From Candidatus Nomurabacteria bacterium (lineage in GTDB: Bacteria; Patescibacteriota; Minisyncoccia; Phycocordibacterales; UBA9973), in assembly GCA_009695015.1 (NCBI GenBank), contig SIBT01000014.1, positions 1 to 11,557 of the forward strand: a stretch of 11,557 nucleotides of DNA, given 5' to 3'. Of the stretch, positions 6,149 to 11,557 are shown in pieces. Below the pieces are notes generated by a model. The model saw nothing but the letters and a program-made list of their open reading frames with translations. It had not been told where the DNA came from and made no database searches. The number at the start of each line of letters is the position of its first letter. Position 1 is the stretch's first letter. The position numbers and the translations under genes were made by a program.

Positions 6149-6218
6149 CCCTTGGTAGGAATCGAACCTACATCAAGGCCTTAGAAGAGCCTCGTTCTAT
6201 CCATTGAACTACAAGGGC
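6147..6218 (-). tRNA. tRNA-Arg(UCU)
   Basis: A 72-nt canonical cloverleaf: acceptor GCCCTTG/CAAGGGC, D-arm GTTC-AATGGATA-GAAC, anticodon arm AGGCT-CTTCTAA-GGCCT with anticodon TCT (codon AGA), variable loop TGAT and T-arm GTAGG-TTCGATT-CCTAC, discriminator A73. The genomic bases after A73 are CAA, so the CCA end must be added post-transcriptionally. It follows tRNA-Val by 14 bases and probably shares its transcript. Confidence 0.97.
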
Positions 6219-6232
6219 AATGGGTAGCAGTG

Positions 6233-6305
6233 TGCGCGATGCAGGACTCGAACCTGCGACATCTTCAGTGTAAATGAAGCGCTCTACCAACTGAGCTAAT
6301 CGCGC
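6233..6305 (-). tRNA. tRNA-Val(UAC)
   Basis: A 73-nt canonical cloverleaf: acceptor GCGCGAT/ATCGCGC, D-arm GCTC-AGTTGGTA-GAGC, anticodon arm CTTCA-TTTACAC-TGAAG with anticodon TAC, variable loop ATGTC and T-arm GCAGG-TTCGAGT-CCTGC, discriminator A73. The bases after A73 are CAC, so CCA is not encoded. It is the first gene of the tRNA-Val/tRNA-Arg unit. Confidence 0.97.
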
Positions 6306-6319
6306 ATAAACACTCTTTC

Positions 6320-6348
6320 AAATTAGCATTTTTACAGCGATGGGTCAA
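6320..6348 (-). promoter_or_regulatory. promoter of the tRNA-Val/tRNA-Arg unit, inside the end of the upstream gene
   Basis: The minus strand has -35 TTGACC (6348-6343), a 17-base spacer and extended -10 TGcTAATTT (hexamer 6325-6320), 14 bases before the tRNA-Val 5' end. The -35 box lies in the last codons (..VDPSL) of the small membrane protein gene that ends at 6332. Confidence 0.6.
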
Positions 6349-6640
6349 CGATAGGCGCGGGATGATTTAATATCTGATTTGATTTCTCTGCTCGTATAGA
6401 AAAATATTCCAACACGTTTTTAATTCTTTCTTTTTTCACTATCTCGACTGATCCCCCGATTCCACTTGTTGATAAAATAAGTTCTTTATCTATTTGCATA
6501 AATAGATAGTAACCAAAAAAAGAAGAAAAAATGATTACTATAAATATCACAAAAATAAACAGCTTCCAATAGAGATTGGGGCTCAAATGCGATTTTGCCT
6601 TTTTGAAATTCTTTTCTTTTTTGAAAAATTTTATTTTCAT
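6332..6640 (-). CDS. small single-pass membrane protein, fourth gene of the pil operon
   Basis: The 102-residue product has a strongly basic N-terminus (about 1-18), one membrane helix (about 27-48), and an external C-terminal region with a short conserved-looking stretch (GIGGSVEIVKKERIKNVLEYF) ending in PAPIVDPSL. By the positive-inside rule the N-terminus is cytoplasmic. I do not recognise a named family. It follows pilO by 38 bases on the same strand, where many pil operons place pilP. It has no lipobox and no visible PilP domain, so I do not call it PilP. The context suggests an accessory subunit of the type IV pilus inner-membrane platform. Its last codons double as the -35 box of the tRNA-Val promoter. 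Confidence 0.72.
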   Translation of the reverse strand: MKIKFFKKEKNFKKAKSHLSPNLYWKLFIFVIFIVIIFSSFFGYYLFMQIDKELILSTSGIGGSVEIVKKERIKNVLEYFSIRAEKSNQILNHPAPIVDPSL

Positions 6641-6678
6641 CTGTTATTGTTTTATTACTTTATGAACTTTATAACTAC

Positions 6679-7218
6679 CTAGAGCACAAAGCTAAGAAGT
6701 TTTATACTGAAATTTACATTCCATTTAGGAATAATAACATTTTTACTCGTAACATCTAACGCTGTTGCTCTGCGCATATTCATCCCCATAAATTCAAGCT
6801 CATACGGAGAATTTTCTAGAAGGGTTAAAAATTTATAAAGACCGTCAAAATCCCCTGAGCCTGACATACCAACCAAAAGGCCGGTATTATCTTTTAAAAT
6901 AACAGCAGAAACGACCTCAGCTTTGGCGTCCGCCTCTCTTGCTAATCCTTCAATTGTATCGAGAAACATCACAATGTCAGAACTTTGAGCAAAATGAGTT
7001 TCTAATTGAGCCTTTTCTTCCTCTATTATTTTAATTGAATTATTGAGATCCCTTATTTCTTGTCGCCTAAGCGTTTCGATTTGCAATTGTGTTTCTTTGA
7101 GCTGTGATTCGGTATTATTATTATTTATTTCTCTATAAAAATAGAAAAAAAGAAGACAAGAAAATATCAAAAATAATGAAGAGATGAGTAAATGTATTTT
7201 TAGAGAATTGCTTTTCAT
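6679..7218 (-). CDS. pilO: PilO-like type IV pilus assembly protein
   Basis: The product (179 residues from ATG 7218) has the PilO plan: a short basic N-terminus, one membrane helix (about 7-27), a coiled coil rich in E, Q, L and R (about 30-75) and a C-terminal ferredoxin-like domain containing SGSGDFDGLYKFLTLLENSPYELEFMGMNM, the segment most typical of PilO. PilO pairs with PilN through the periplasmic-side coiled coil and links the cytoplasmic PilM ring to the pilus. Identification rests mainly on architecture and on its position directly after pilN, because sequence conservation in this family is low. The frame also opens at TTG 7239, eight bases after the pilN stop, which would add seven residues; ATG is preferred, but no Shine-Dalgarno sequence decides it. 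Confidence 0.85.
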   Translation of the reverse strand: MKSNSLKIHLLISSLFLIFSCLLFFYFYREINNNNTESQLKETQLQIETLRRQEIRDLNNSIKIIEEEKAQLETHFAQSSDIVMFLDTIEGLAREADAKAEVVSAVILKDNTGLLVGMSGSGDFDGLYKFLTLLENSPYELEFMGMNMRRATALDVTSKNVIIPKWNVNFSIKLLSFVL

Positions 7219-7246
7219 ATAATTCAGTAAATAGTTCAACTCTTAT

Positions 7247-7816
7247 TTATAAAGGAGTTAAACTTAAAGAAAATTGTATATTGGACCCCTTGATAAAATT
7301 TGAAATCGGCAAATCGACTTGCTTAAATAAAGTATCGCTCTCCAGCGCCAGACGAAACAAAAGTAAAACCTCGCGAGAGGGCGCATTACCTTGGATGCTT
7401 ATTTTTTTACCTTGGATGCTTATTTTTTTACCTTTTGTTTTTGAAGAATTAGCTTCATAAGAAATATCAGTAATTTTAATATCAGGCAGTTTTCGGAGGA
7501 CTATAGCGTTTATCACTTTTTGAGAAATAATGAATTTATTACTCGCGGCACTTTCAATCAAGTTTATCTTGTCATCCAGATCTTTGATAATGGTGAGAGT
7601 TTGCTGGTCGGGCAAAGGCACTGGTTCGTTCTTTTGTAGTTTCAGTTTCGTATTAACGATATTATTTTTGGCTATAGAGAGAAGATACGACGGCAGAATT
7701 GAAAAAAATAAGATAAGAAAAGAAACACTTATCATTAATAAAAACAAAACTATAAGTCTATAGTAAAAACCCCTGACCATTTCTTTTTTCTCTTTATTTG
7801 GAATTAAATTAATCAT
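7247..7816 (-). CDS. pilN: PilN-like type IV pilus assembly protein
   Basis: The 189-residue product begins MINLIPNKEKKEM. The INLIP motif is the cytoplasmic peptide by which PilN docks onto PilM. A membrane helix follows (about 19-42), then a heptad-like coiled region (about 48-95) and a C-terminal ferredoxin-like domain (about 98-189). An exact tandem duplication of seven residues, GKKISIQ (129-135 and 136-142), interrupts that domain and comes from a perfect 21-bp DNA repeat. The gene starts 34 bases after the pilM stop and is followed closely by pilO. Together with PilM and PilO it forms the inner-membrane alignment complex of a type IV pilus. There is no Shine-Dalgarno sequence. Confidence 0.9.
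   Translation of the reverse strand: MINLIPNKEKKEMVRGFYYRLIVLFLLMISVSFLILFFSILPSYLLSIAKNNIVNTKLKLQKNEPVPLPDQQTLTIIKDLDDKINLIESAASNKFIISQKVINAIVLRKLPDIKITDISYEANSSKTKGKKISIQGKKISIQGNAPSREVLLLFRLALESDTLFKQVDLPISNFIKGSNIQFSLSLTPL
7391..7432. repeat. 21-bp perfect tandem duplication inside pilN
   Basis: Two exact copies lie at 7391-7411 and 7412-7432. Each copy on the coding strand encodes G-K-K-I-S-I-Q, so the reading frame is preserved. Perfect identity between copies suggests a recent event, for example replication slippage; each copy includes a run of seven A/T bases. Confidence 0.95.
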
Positions 7817-7850
7817 TGATGAAAGTTTAAATTAAATTTATTACCGCAAA

Positions 7851-8945
7851 TTATTGCTTGTCAAAATCTCGCAAAGCAAGTCCTAAAGTGGCCGCAAAAG
7901 AAAGGGCTTGTTTAAAATTTATATCTGGAATATATTTTTCTGTATCTACTATATTAATCCAAACATTTGCCATCTCTACTGGGTGTTTCATGCTGATAGA
8001 AAGATATTCAACAAGTCCGATTAAATTAGAATCCCCACCACAAAGAATTATCTTTTTAATCGGTGGATTGTTTTCCATTTCAATATCCTTGTGCGTATGC
8101 CAATATAAAAAGTGCTTTACTAACTCGTCTCGTAAAATAGAAACACTATTTAAAAGCACAGAGAAGAGTTCTTTGTTTGGAGTATTGCGCTCTAGGCCAT
8201 ATTTTCGCTTCATTTTTTCTGCTTCCTCAAAACTTATTTTGAAATTCTGCGCAATCATTTTACTAAGCATTATTCCACCCATGTCAAGCGTAGAAGTAAA
8301 CATCACAACACCGCGAGATACAATAAAAATACCTGTGCGTTTTTCTCCAAAATCCACAATCATATAAGTCTCCATGTCTCCCTTCCTAACAACAGCTCGA
8401 AAAATAGCCTGCGCTTCGAGTTCAAACGACTGGATTTTTATTTGAGAATTCTGAAATATAGAGAGATAACTTTCAATTATATTTTGTGGTATCACAGCAA
8501 CTTGAAGCTCTAGACTTTGCGCATCTTGACTAATAAACTCGTAGTCAAAAATAGCTTCGGAAGCTGGAATCGGCACATGTTCTTCGAGGGAGAGCTCTAT
8601 GCTTTCTCTGATATGTGCCAATCCCGTCTTTTCTAGTCGGATTTTGAAAAGATACACTTGATCTTCTAGTAAAGAAGCGCGCGCAGATTTTATTCCAATT
8701 TCTTTTTTAAGCAACGATAAAATTTCCTCCATCTGTTTTGGATTTTTGATTTTACCTGACTCAATAATACCAGAAGGTATAGTGCGTTCTCCGTGTCGAC
8801 CGATTCGGATACCATGCTTTGTATTAATAAGCTCTATAAATTTTATTGATTCGTCTCCTATATCTAAACCAAAAGAAGGCACTGCGAGAAAAGAAGGGAC
8901 GGGAAAAAATCTGTTAAAAAATTTATTAAATAAATTAAGAGACAT
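7851..8945 (-). CDS. pilM: PilM, actin-like ATPase of type IV pilus assembly
   Basis: The 364-residue product is a soluble actin/FtsA-like protein. The phosphate-1 motif FGLDIGDESIKFIEL (25-39) is followed by the SHS2-containing subdomain with SLEEHVPIPASEAIFDYEF (119-137), phosphate-2 MIVDFGEKRTGIFI (195-208), LDMGG (220-224) and the adenosine motif LCGGDSNLIGL (301-311). PilM binds the cytoplasmic N-terminus of PilN and forms the ring under the pilus assembly platform. An extra N-terminal segment rich in F, N, K and P (1-22) precedes the first motif. It is the first gene of pilM-pilN-pilO plus a small membrane protein, transcribed away from the EamA gene. An extended -10 box ends six bases before ATG 8945, predicting a leaderless mRNA. 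Confidence 0.94.
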   Translation of the reverse strand: MSLNLFNKFFNRFFPVPSFLAVPSFGLDIGDESIKFIELINTKHGIRIGRHGERTIPSGIIESGKIKNPKQMEEILSLLKKEIGIKSARASLLEDQVYLFKIRLEKTGLAHIRESIELSLEEHVPIPASEAIFDYEFISQDAQSLELQVAVIPQNIIESYLSIFQNSQIKIQSFELEAQAIFRAVVRKGDMETYMIVDFGEKRTGIFIVSRGVVMFTSTLDMGGIMLSKMIAQNFKISFEEAEKMKRKYGLERNTPNKELFSVLLNSVSILRDELVKHFLYWHTHKDIEMENNPPIKKIILCGGDSNLIGLVEYLSISMKHPVEMANVWINIVDTEKYIPDINFKQALSFAATLGLALRDFDKQ

Positions 8946-8951
8946 ATTGAT

Positions 8952-8980
8952 ATTGTACCATATGAACTCATTTCTTGTAA
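8952..8980 (-). promoter_or_regulatory. pil operon promoter (extended -10, leaderless)
   Basis: Minus strand: TGgTACAAT (hexamer 8957-8952) with six bases to ATG 8945. A weak -35 (TTACAA, 8980-8975) lies 17 bases upstream and overlaps the -35 of the opposing promoter. Confidence 0.55.
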
Positions 8981-9000
8981 TCTACAATTGCTGGTACAAT
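8972..9000 (+). promoter_or_regulatory. EamA gene promoter (extended -10, leaderless)
   Basis: Plus strand: TTCTTG (8972-8977), 17-base spacer, TGgTACAAT (hexamer 8995-9000), then seven bases to ATG 9008. The ten bases GGTACAATAT (8993-9002) mirror ATATTGTACC (8950-8959) of the divergent pilM promoter exactly. Confidence 0.55.
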
Positions 9001-9007
9001 ATAAAAT

Positions 9008-9922
9008 ATGCAATGGTTTTTTATAGCTTTAGGCGCTCCATTTTTGTGGGCATTGGTTAATATCTCTGATCAATACCTCGTTCTAAAATATACGACGGGC
9101 AAACGTGGCTCTGGCGGTCTTGTGCTTTTTTCTAGTCTCATAGGTATTTTGGTAGCAGTGTTGATCGGCATATTTACGCCTGGCATATTTACCATACCGA
9201 TTTTAGACAAAATGCTTTTGATTGTAACTGGCGGAATAACAATCGCTTGGATTATTCTTTATCTATTTACTCTTGAAATTGAAAACGTCTCGGCTGTAGT
9301 GCCTTGGTTTTTAACCATTCCAATTTTTGGTTATATACTTGGATATATATTTTTACATGAAACGCTTTCTCTACAAGAATTAGTGGGGTCTTTGGTGATT
9401 TTGTCTGGGGTATCGCTAATATCCATAGATTTTTCTGAACAAAAGAAAAAATTGAAGTGGAGGCCTGCGCTGTATATGCTCGTCGCGTGTTTTTTAGTTG
9501 CAATTGCTGGAGTAATTTTTAAATATGTGACGATTGGAAATAATTTCTGGATTTCTTCATTTTGGGAATATGTCGGACTCGGCGCTTTTGGTATTTTGAT
9601 TTATATTTTTGTTCCAAAATATCGCAATGAGTTTATGTTGATGAATAGACAAGGTGGAAGAAAAATTTTTACTTTAAATACTGTCAGTGAAACTTTAACA
9701 ATCATTGGGAATCTTTTAACGAATTACGCCATCCTTCTCGCCCCAATCGCGATGGTATATCTCGTGAGTAGTTTTCAACCAGCCATTGTTCTTTTCTTGA
9801 CTCTTTTCGCCACCAAATTTTTCCCAAATATTGCAAAAGAAAATTTAAAAGGGCGCGTTCTGTTGCCAAAAATTATTGCCATTGTAATTATAACGATTGG
9901 CAGTATTGTGTTGTTTATGTAA
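9008..9922 (+). CDS. EamA/DMT superfamily transporter
   Basis: The 304-residue product is almost entirely hydrophobic, with about ten membrane helices in two five-helix halves, the pattern of EamA-domain drug/metabolite transporters. The first half opens ALGAPFLWALVNISDQYL and ends with GYIFLHETLSLQELVGSLVILSGVSLI (about 112-138), the classic EamA glutamate motif. A basic linker (EQKKKLKW) precedes the second half, which ends ..PAIVLFLTLFATKFFP..IIAIVIITIGSIVLF. In the second half the corresponding glutamate motif is weak. The substrate cannot be deduced. It is transcribed divergently from pilM from its own leaderless promoter and has no operon partner. Confidence 0.9.
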   Translation: MQWFFIALGAPFLWALVNISDQYLVLKYTTGKRGSGGLVLFSSLIGILVAVLIGIFTPGIFTIPILDKMLLIVTGGITIAWIILYLFTLEIENVSAVVPWFLTIPIFGYILGYIFLHETLSLQELVGSLVILSGVSLISIDFSEQKKKLKWRPALYMLVACFLVAIAGVIFKYVTIGNNFWISSFWEYVGLGAFGILIYIFVPKYRNEFMLMNRQGGRKIFTLNTVSETLTIIGNLLTNYAILLAPIAMVYLVSSFQPAIVLFLTLFATKFFPNIAKENLKGRVLLPKIIAIVIITIGSIVLFM

Positions 9923-10089
9923 ATTTTTTAGGGATAAGGGTGTCAGATACTCTTTTTATGAGGATAAGATTTTTTTCTGGGAATAATAGGGACAGCCACC
10001 ATTGTTTCTTTGATTGTTTTAACCATAGTTATAATCATTCCTCCATTATAGGAGAAACCGCCATATGTGTGCACATTACCAAATGTGGG
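9923..10089. other. non-coding stretch with possible decayed element
   Basis: No convincing gene lies between the EamA stop and the next promoter. ggataag occurs at 9932-9938 and again at 9962-9968. An imperfect hairpin (atactc..gaggat) at about 9947-9965 is followed by seven T's, so it may be a weak terminator for the EamA gene. On the minus strand a GGAGGA lies before a 31-codon frame (about 10036 down to 9944) of unknown meaning. GC is higher than in the flanking genes. cacatt/aatgtg (10072-10087) is a small perfect inverted repeat next to the following promoter. Confidence 0.3.
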
Positions 10090-10118
10090 TGTACAAAATA
10101 CCATTTATATGGTATATT
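10090..10118 (+). promoter_or_regulatory. promoter of the DUF2156 gene with overlapping palindrome
   Basis: TGTACA (10090-10095), 17-base spacer and extended -10 TGgTATATT (hexamer 10113-10118). The predicted start is about 20 bases before ATG 10146. A perfect inverted repeat ATACCAT-TTAT-ATGGTAT (10098-10115) covers the spacer and the start of the -10, an operator-like position. Confidence 0.5.
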
Positions 10119-10145
10119 CAAGTATCTGTTATCGATACGTGTTTT

Positions 10146-11051
10146 ATGATCCCAGAATTTCCACAATTCAAGAAACTTGAGCTAGCCGACAAGAGTGATG
10201 TCGAGACTTTCACTTCCAGATTCCCTCCTTATTCTGATTTCAATTTTGTGTCGATGTGGTGCTGGGACATTAAAGGCGAAATGCGTATTTCTCAATTAAA
10301 TAATAATTTGGTCGTAAGGTTTACGGATTACTTGACTGGTGATCCGTTTTTTTCTTTTTTGGGAGATAGTAAAGTAAACGAAACAGTGGAAGCGTTGCTA
10401 GAACTTTCTGAAAAAAATGGATTGGGAAAACAATTAAAACTTATACCAGATACTCTTGTTTTAAGTATAAATCGTTCAAAATTTAATATCACTGAAGATT
10501 TAGATAATTTTGATTATATATTTGATCTAAAAGAAATTTCAACTTATGTGGGTAATAATTTTGGTAAAAAAAGAAATAAGGTTAATAAATTCCTTAAAGG
10601 AATATTAGATATTAAGATAAAACCTTTAGTTCTTAGTGATAAAAACACCCAAAAAGAAATTTTAGACTTAGATGAATTGTGGCTACAAAATAGAATTTCT
10701 CAAGATGTGAATTTTAGGTTTAAAAATGAATTTATGGCAACAAATCGTTTTTTAAAAAATGGCCCGGAAGAAATTGTTGGCATAGGAATATATTGTAAAA
10801 ATAAGTTAATTGCATATTCGGTTTCTAGTATTTTAGACGAAGTTTTTGCTATATCTCATTTTACAAAAGCTGACACAAATTTTATCGGAGTTTACGAATT
10901 TTTGATGCGTGAGAATGCTAAATTTCTTATAGAAAAAGGCTGTAAGTATTTAAATTTTGAACAAGATTTAGGGTTGCCGGGTTTACGAGAAAGCAAAAAG
11001 TCTTTTTTGTCTTATTTTATGAAGAAATGTATTATTAACTTTGCCAGTTGA
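10146..11051 (+). CDS. DUF2156 / LPG-synthase C-terminal domain protein (GNAT-like acyltransferase fold)
   Basis: The 301-residue soluble product matches the DUF2156 family (PF09924), the catalytic part of phosphatidylglycerol lysyltransferases (MprF-like), which move an aminoacyl group from tRNA to a lipid. Family marks are PPYSDFNFVSMWCWD (27-41), YIFDLKEISTYVGNNFGKKRNKVNKF (124-149), the GIGIYCKNKLIAYSVSS strand pair (212-228) and NFEQDLGLPGLRESKKSF (260-277). The MprF flippase membrane domain is absent, as in many stand-alone members whose substrates are unknown. ATG 10146 is chosen because family similarity begins at MIPEFPQFKKL and a promoter lies at 10090-10118. The frame is open back to ATG 10065, but that segment overlaps the promoter. 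GC is low, and the stop codon TGA overlaps the -35 box of the next gene. Confidence 0.87.
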   Translation: MIPEFPQFKKLELADKSDVETFTSRFPPYSDFNFVSMWCWDIKGEMRISQLNNNLVVRFTDYLTGDPFFSFLGDSKVNETVEALLELSEKNGLGKQLKLIPDTLVLSINRSKFNITEDLDNFDYIFDLKEISTYVGNNFGKKRNKVNKFLKGILDIKIKPLVLSDKNTQKEILDLDELWLQNRISQDVNFRFKNEFMATNRFLKNGPEEIVGIGIYCKNKLIAYSVSSILDEVFAISHFTKADTNFIGVYEFLMRENAKFLIEKGCKYLNFEQDLGLPGLRESKKSFLSYFMKKCIINFAS

Positions 11052-11075
11052 CATATTTTTTATAGAAACTATAAT
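11048..11075 (+). promoter_or_regulatory. consensus promoter of the terminal membrane protein gene
   Basis: Perfect TTGACA (11048-11053), 16-base spacer, perfect TATAAT (11070-11075), then seven bases to ATG 11083, so transcription should begin at or just before the start codon. The TGA stop of the DUF2156 gene (11049-11051) is inside the -35 box. Confidence 0.75.
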
Positions 11076-11082
11076 TATTACC

Positions 11083-11557
11083 ATGTTGAAAGATGCTCAT
11101 AAATTTTATTTTAGAAATCCTTTAGTTATAATTACTTTAATTTTTTTTGTAATTTTGACAGTTTGGTGGATAAAATTACAACCCTTTTATACAGACGAAA
11201 ATTTAATTCATGCCAAATATATTTGGGGTTCTTTCTATCAGATAATAGCCATTTGGGGAGGAATTTGTGGATTATTTATTTCTCGTTCTCTTGGTGGTTT
11301 CAAGAGTTTTTTTGGAAAATCTATAGTATTTTTTTCTTTTGGTCTTTTATTTCAAGCACTAGGTCAAAGTATTTATAGTTATTTTAATCTTTTTGCAAAT
11401 ATTCAAGCGCCGTATCCCTCATTTGGTGATGTGGGATTTTTTGGTAGCGTTATCTTCTATATCCTAGGAGTAATATATTTAAGTCGTATATCTGGGGTAA
11501 AAGTATCACTAAAATCTTTTCAAAATAAATTACAGGCATTTATCTTTCCACTTACTA
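11083..11557 (+). CDS. polytopic membrane protein, N-terminal part (runs off right edge)
   Basis: ATG 11083 opens a frame of 158 codons to the window edge. The product has a short N-terminal cytoplasmic segment, then membrane helices at about 14-30, 47-65, 80-98 and 117-134, with a fifth beginning near 150. A conserved-looking loop, QAPYPSFGDVGFFGSV (108-123), precedes the fourth helix. Similar YPS..D motifs occur in the N-terminal membrane domains of some bacterial membrane-bound sensors, but this fragment shows no signalling domain and I assign no function. The start is fixed by a consensus promoter whose -10 box ends seven bases upstream. It may or may not act with the preceding DUF2156 protein; its separate promoter argues for independent expression. 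Confidence 0.8.
   Translation, partial: MLKDAHKFYFRNPLVIITLIFFVILTVWWIKLQPFYTDENLIHAKYIWGSFYQIIAIWGGICGLFISRSLGGFKSFFGKSIVFFSFGLLFQALGQSIYSYFNLFANIQAPYPSFGDVGFFGSVIFYILGVIYLSRISGVKVSLKSFQNKLQAFIFPLT

Noticed and set aside
6332..6640. Assigning the small membrane protein as PilP
   Set aside because: It has no lipobox and no PilP beta domain; only the position suggests it.
7391..7432. CRISPR-like or other repeat array
   Set aside because: Only two adjacent copies without spacers, inside a coding frame; it is a simple tandem duplication.
7858..8367. Plus-strand open frame of 169 codons opposite pilM
   Set aside because: It lies wholly within the conserved minus-strand pilM and its translation has no recognisable features.
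10065..10145. Upstream start of the DUF2156 gene at ATG 10065
   Set aside because: It spans the promoter and palindrome at 10090-10118, and the encoded residues are aromatic-rich and unlike the family N-terminus.
9940..10149. GTG-started plus-strand frame of 69 codons between EamA and DUF2156
   Set aside because: Its histidine/cysteine/tyrosine-rich translation crosses the next promoter and start codon and resembles no protein family.

Overview
The window looks like chromosomal DNA from an ultra-small, AT-rich bacterium of the Candidate Phyla Radiation (Patescibacteria, probably a Parcubacteria-type lineage). This is inferred from about one-third GC, single-copy housekeeping genes without Shine-Dalgarno sequences, a compact pilM-pilN-pilO cluster, a free-standing DUF2156 protein and L19 with a lysine-rich insertion. 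No rRNA or phylogenetic marker was compared, so the assignment is tentative.

Layout. Positions 1-448 (minus) hold the 5' part of an unrecognised gene with clearly higher GC than the rest, followed upstream by a 15-bp inverted repeat. Positions 628-1416 (minus) carry a possible tiny ORF, a DUF1003 membrane protein and an unusual tRNA-His(GUG). Positions 1461-4583 (minus) are a two-gene unit: a VKOR-family disulfide-forming membrane protein, then three bases later a P2-type cation ATPase. Positions 4636-6305 (minus) are a translation block: tRNA-Leu(GAG), ribosomal protein L19, an RluA-family rRNA pseudouridine synthase with a hairpin-rich leader, tRNA-Arg(UCU) and tRNA-Val(UAC). Positions 6332-8945 (minus) are a type IV pilus inner-membrane operon: pilM, pilN, pilO and a small single-span membrane protein. 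From 9008 the coding strand switches to plus: an EamA/DMT transporter, a DUF2156 (LPG-synthase C-terminal domain) protein, and the start of a polytopic membrane protein that runs off the right edge.

How it works together. The pil proteins should form the cytoplasmic/inner-membrane alignment platform of a type IV pilus. VKOR would oxidise thiols outside the membrane. The ATPase, EamA carrier and DUF2156 protein act on ions, small metabolites and possibly aminoacylated lipids. The tRNA/L19/pseudouridine synthase group serves translation.

Two observations stand out. First, the tRNA-His gene has every stem paired, a GUG anticodon, the G-1:C73 pair and an encoded CCA, yet its T-loop lacks the canonical TTCRA sequence. 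Second, most promoters that can be read are extended -10 (TGnTAnnnT), and for five protein genes the -10 box ends only 6-9 bases before the start codon. Together with the lack of Shine-Dalgarno sequences, this points to leaderless mRNAs.
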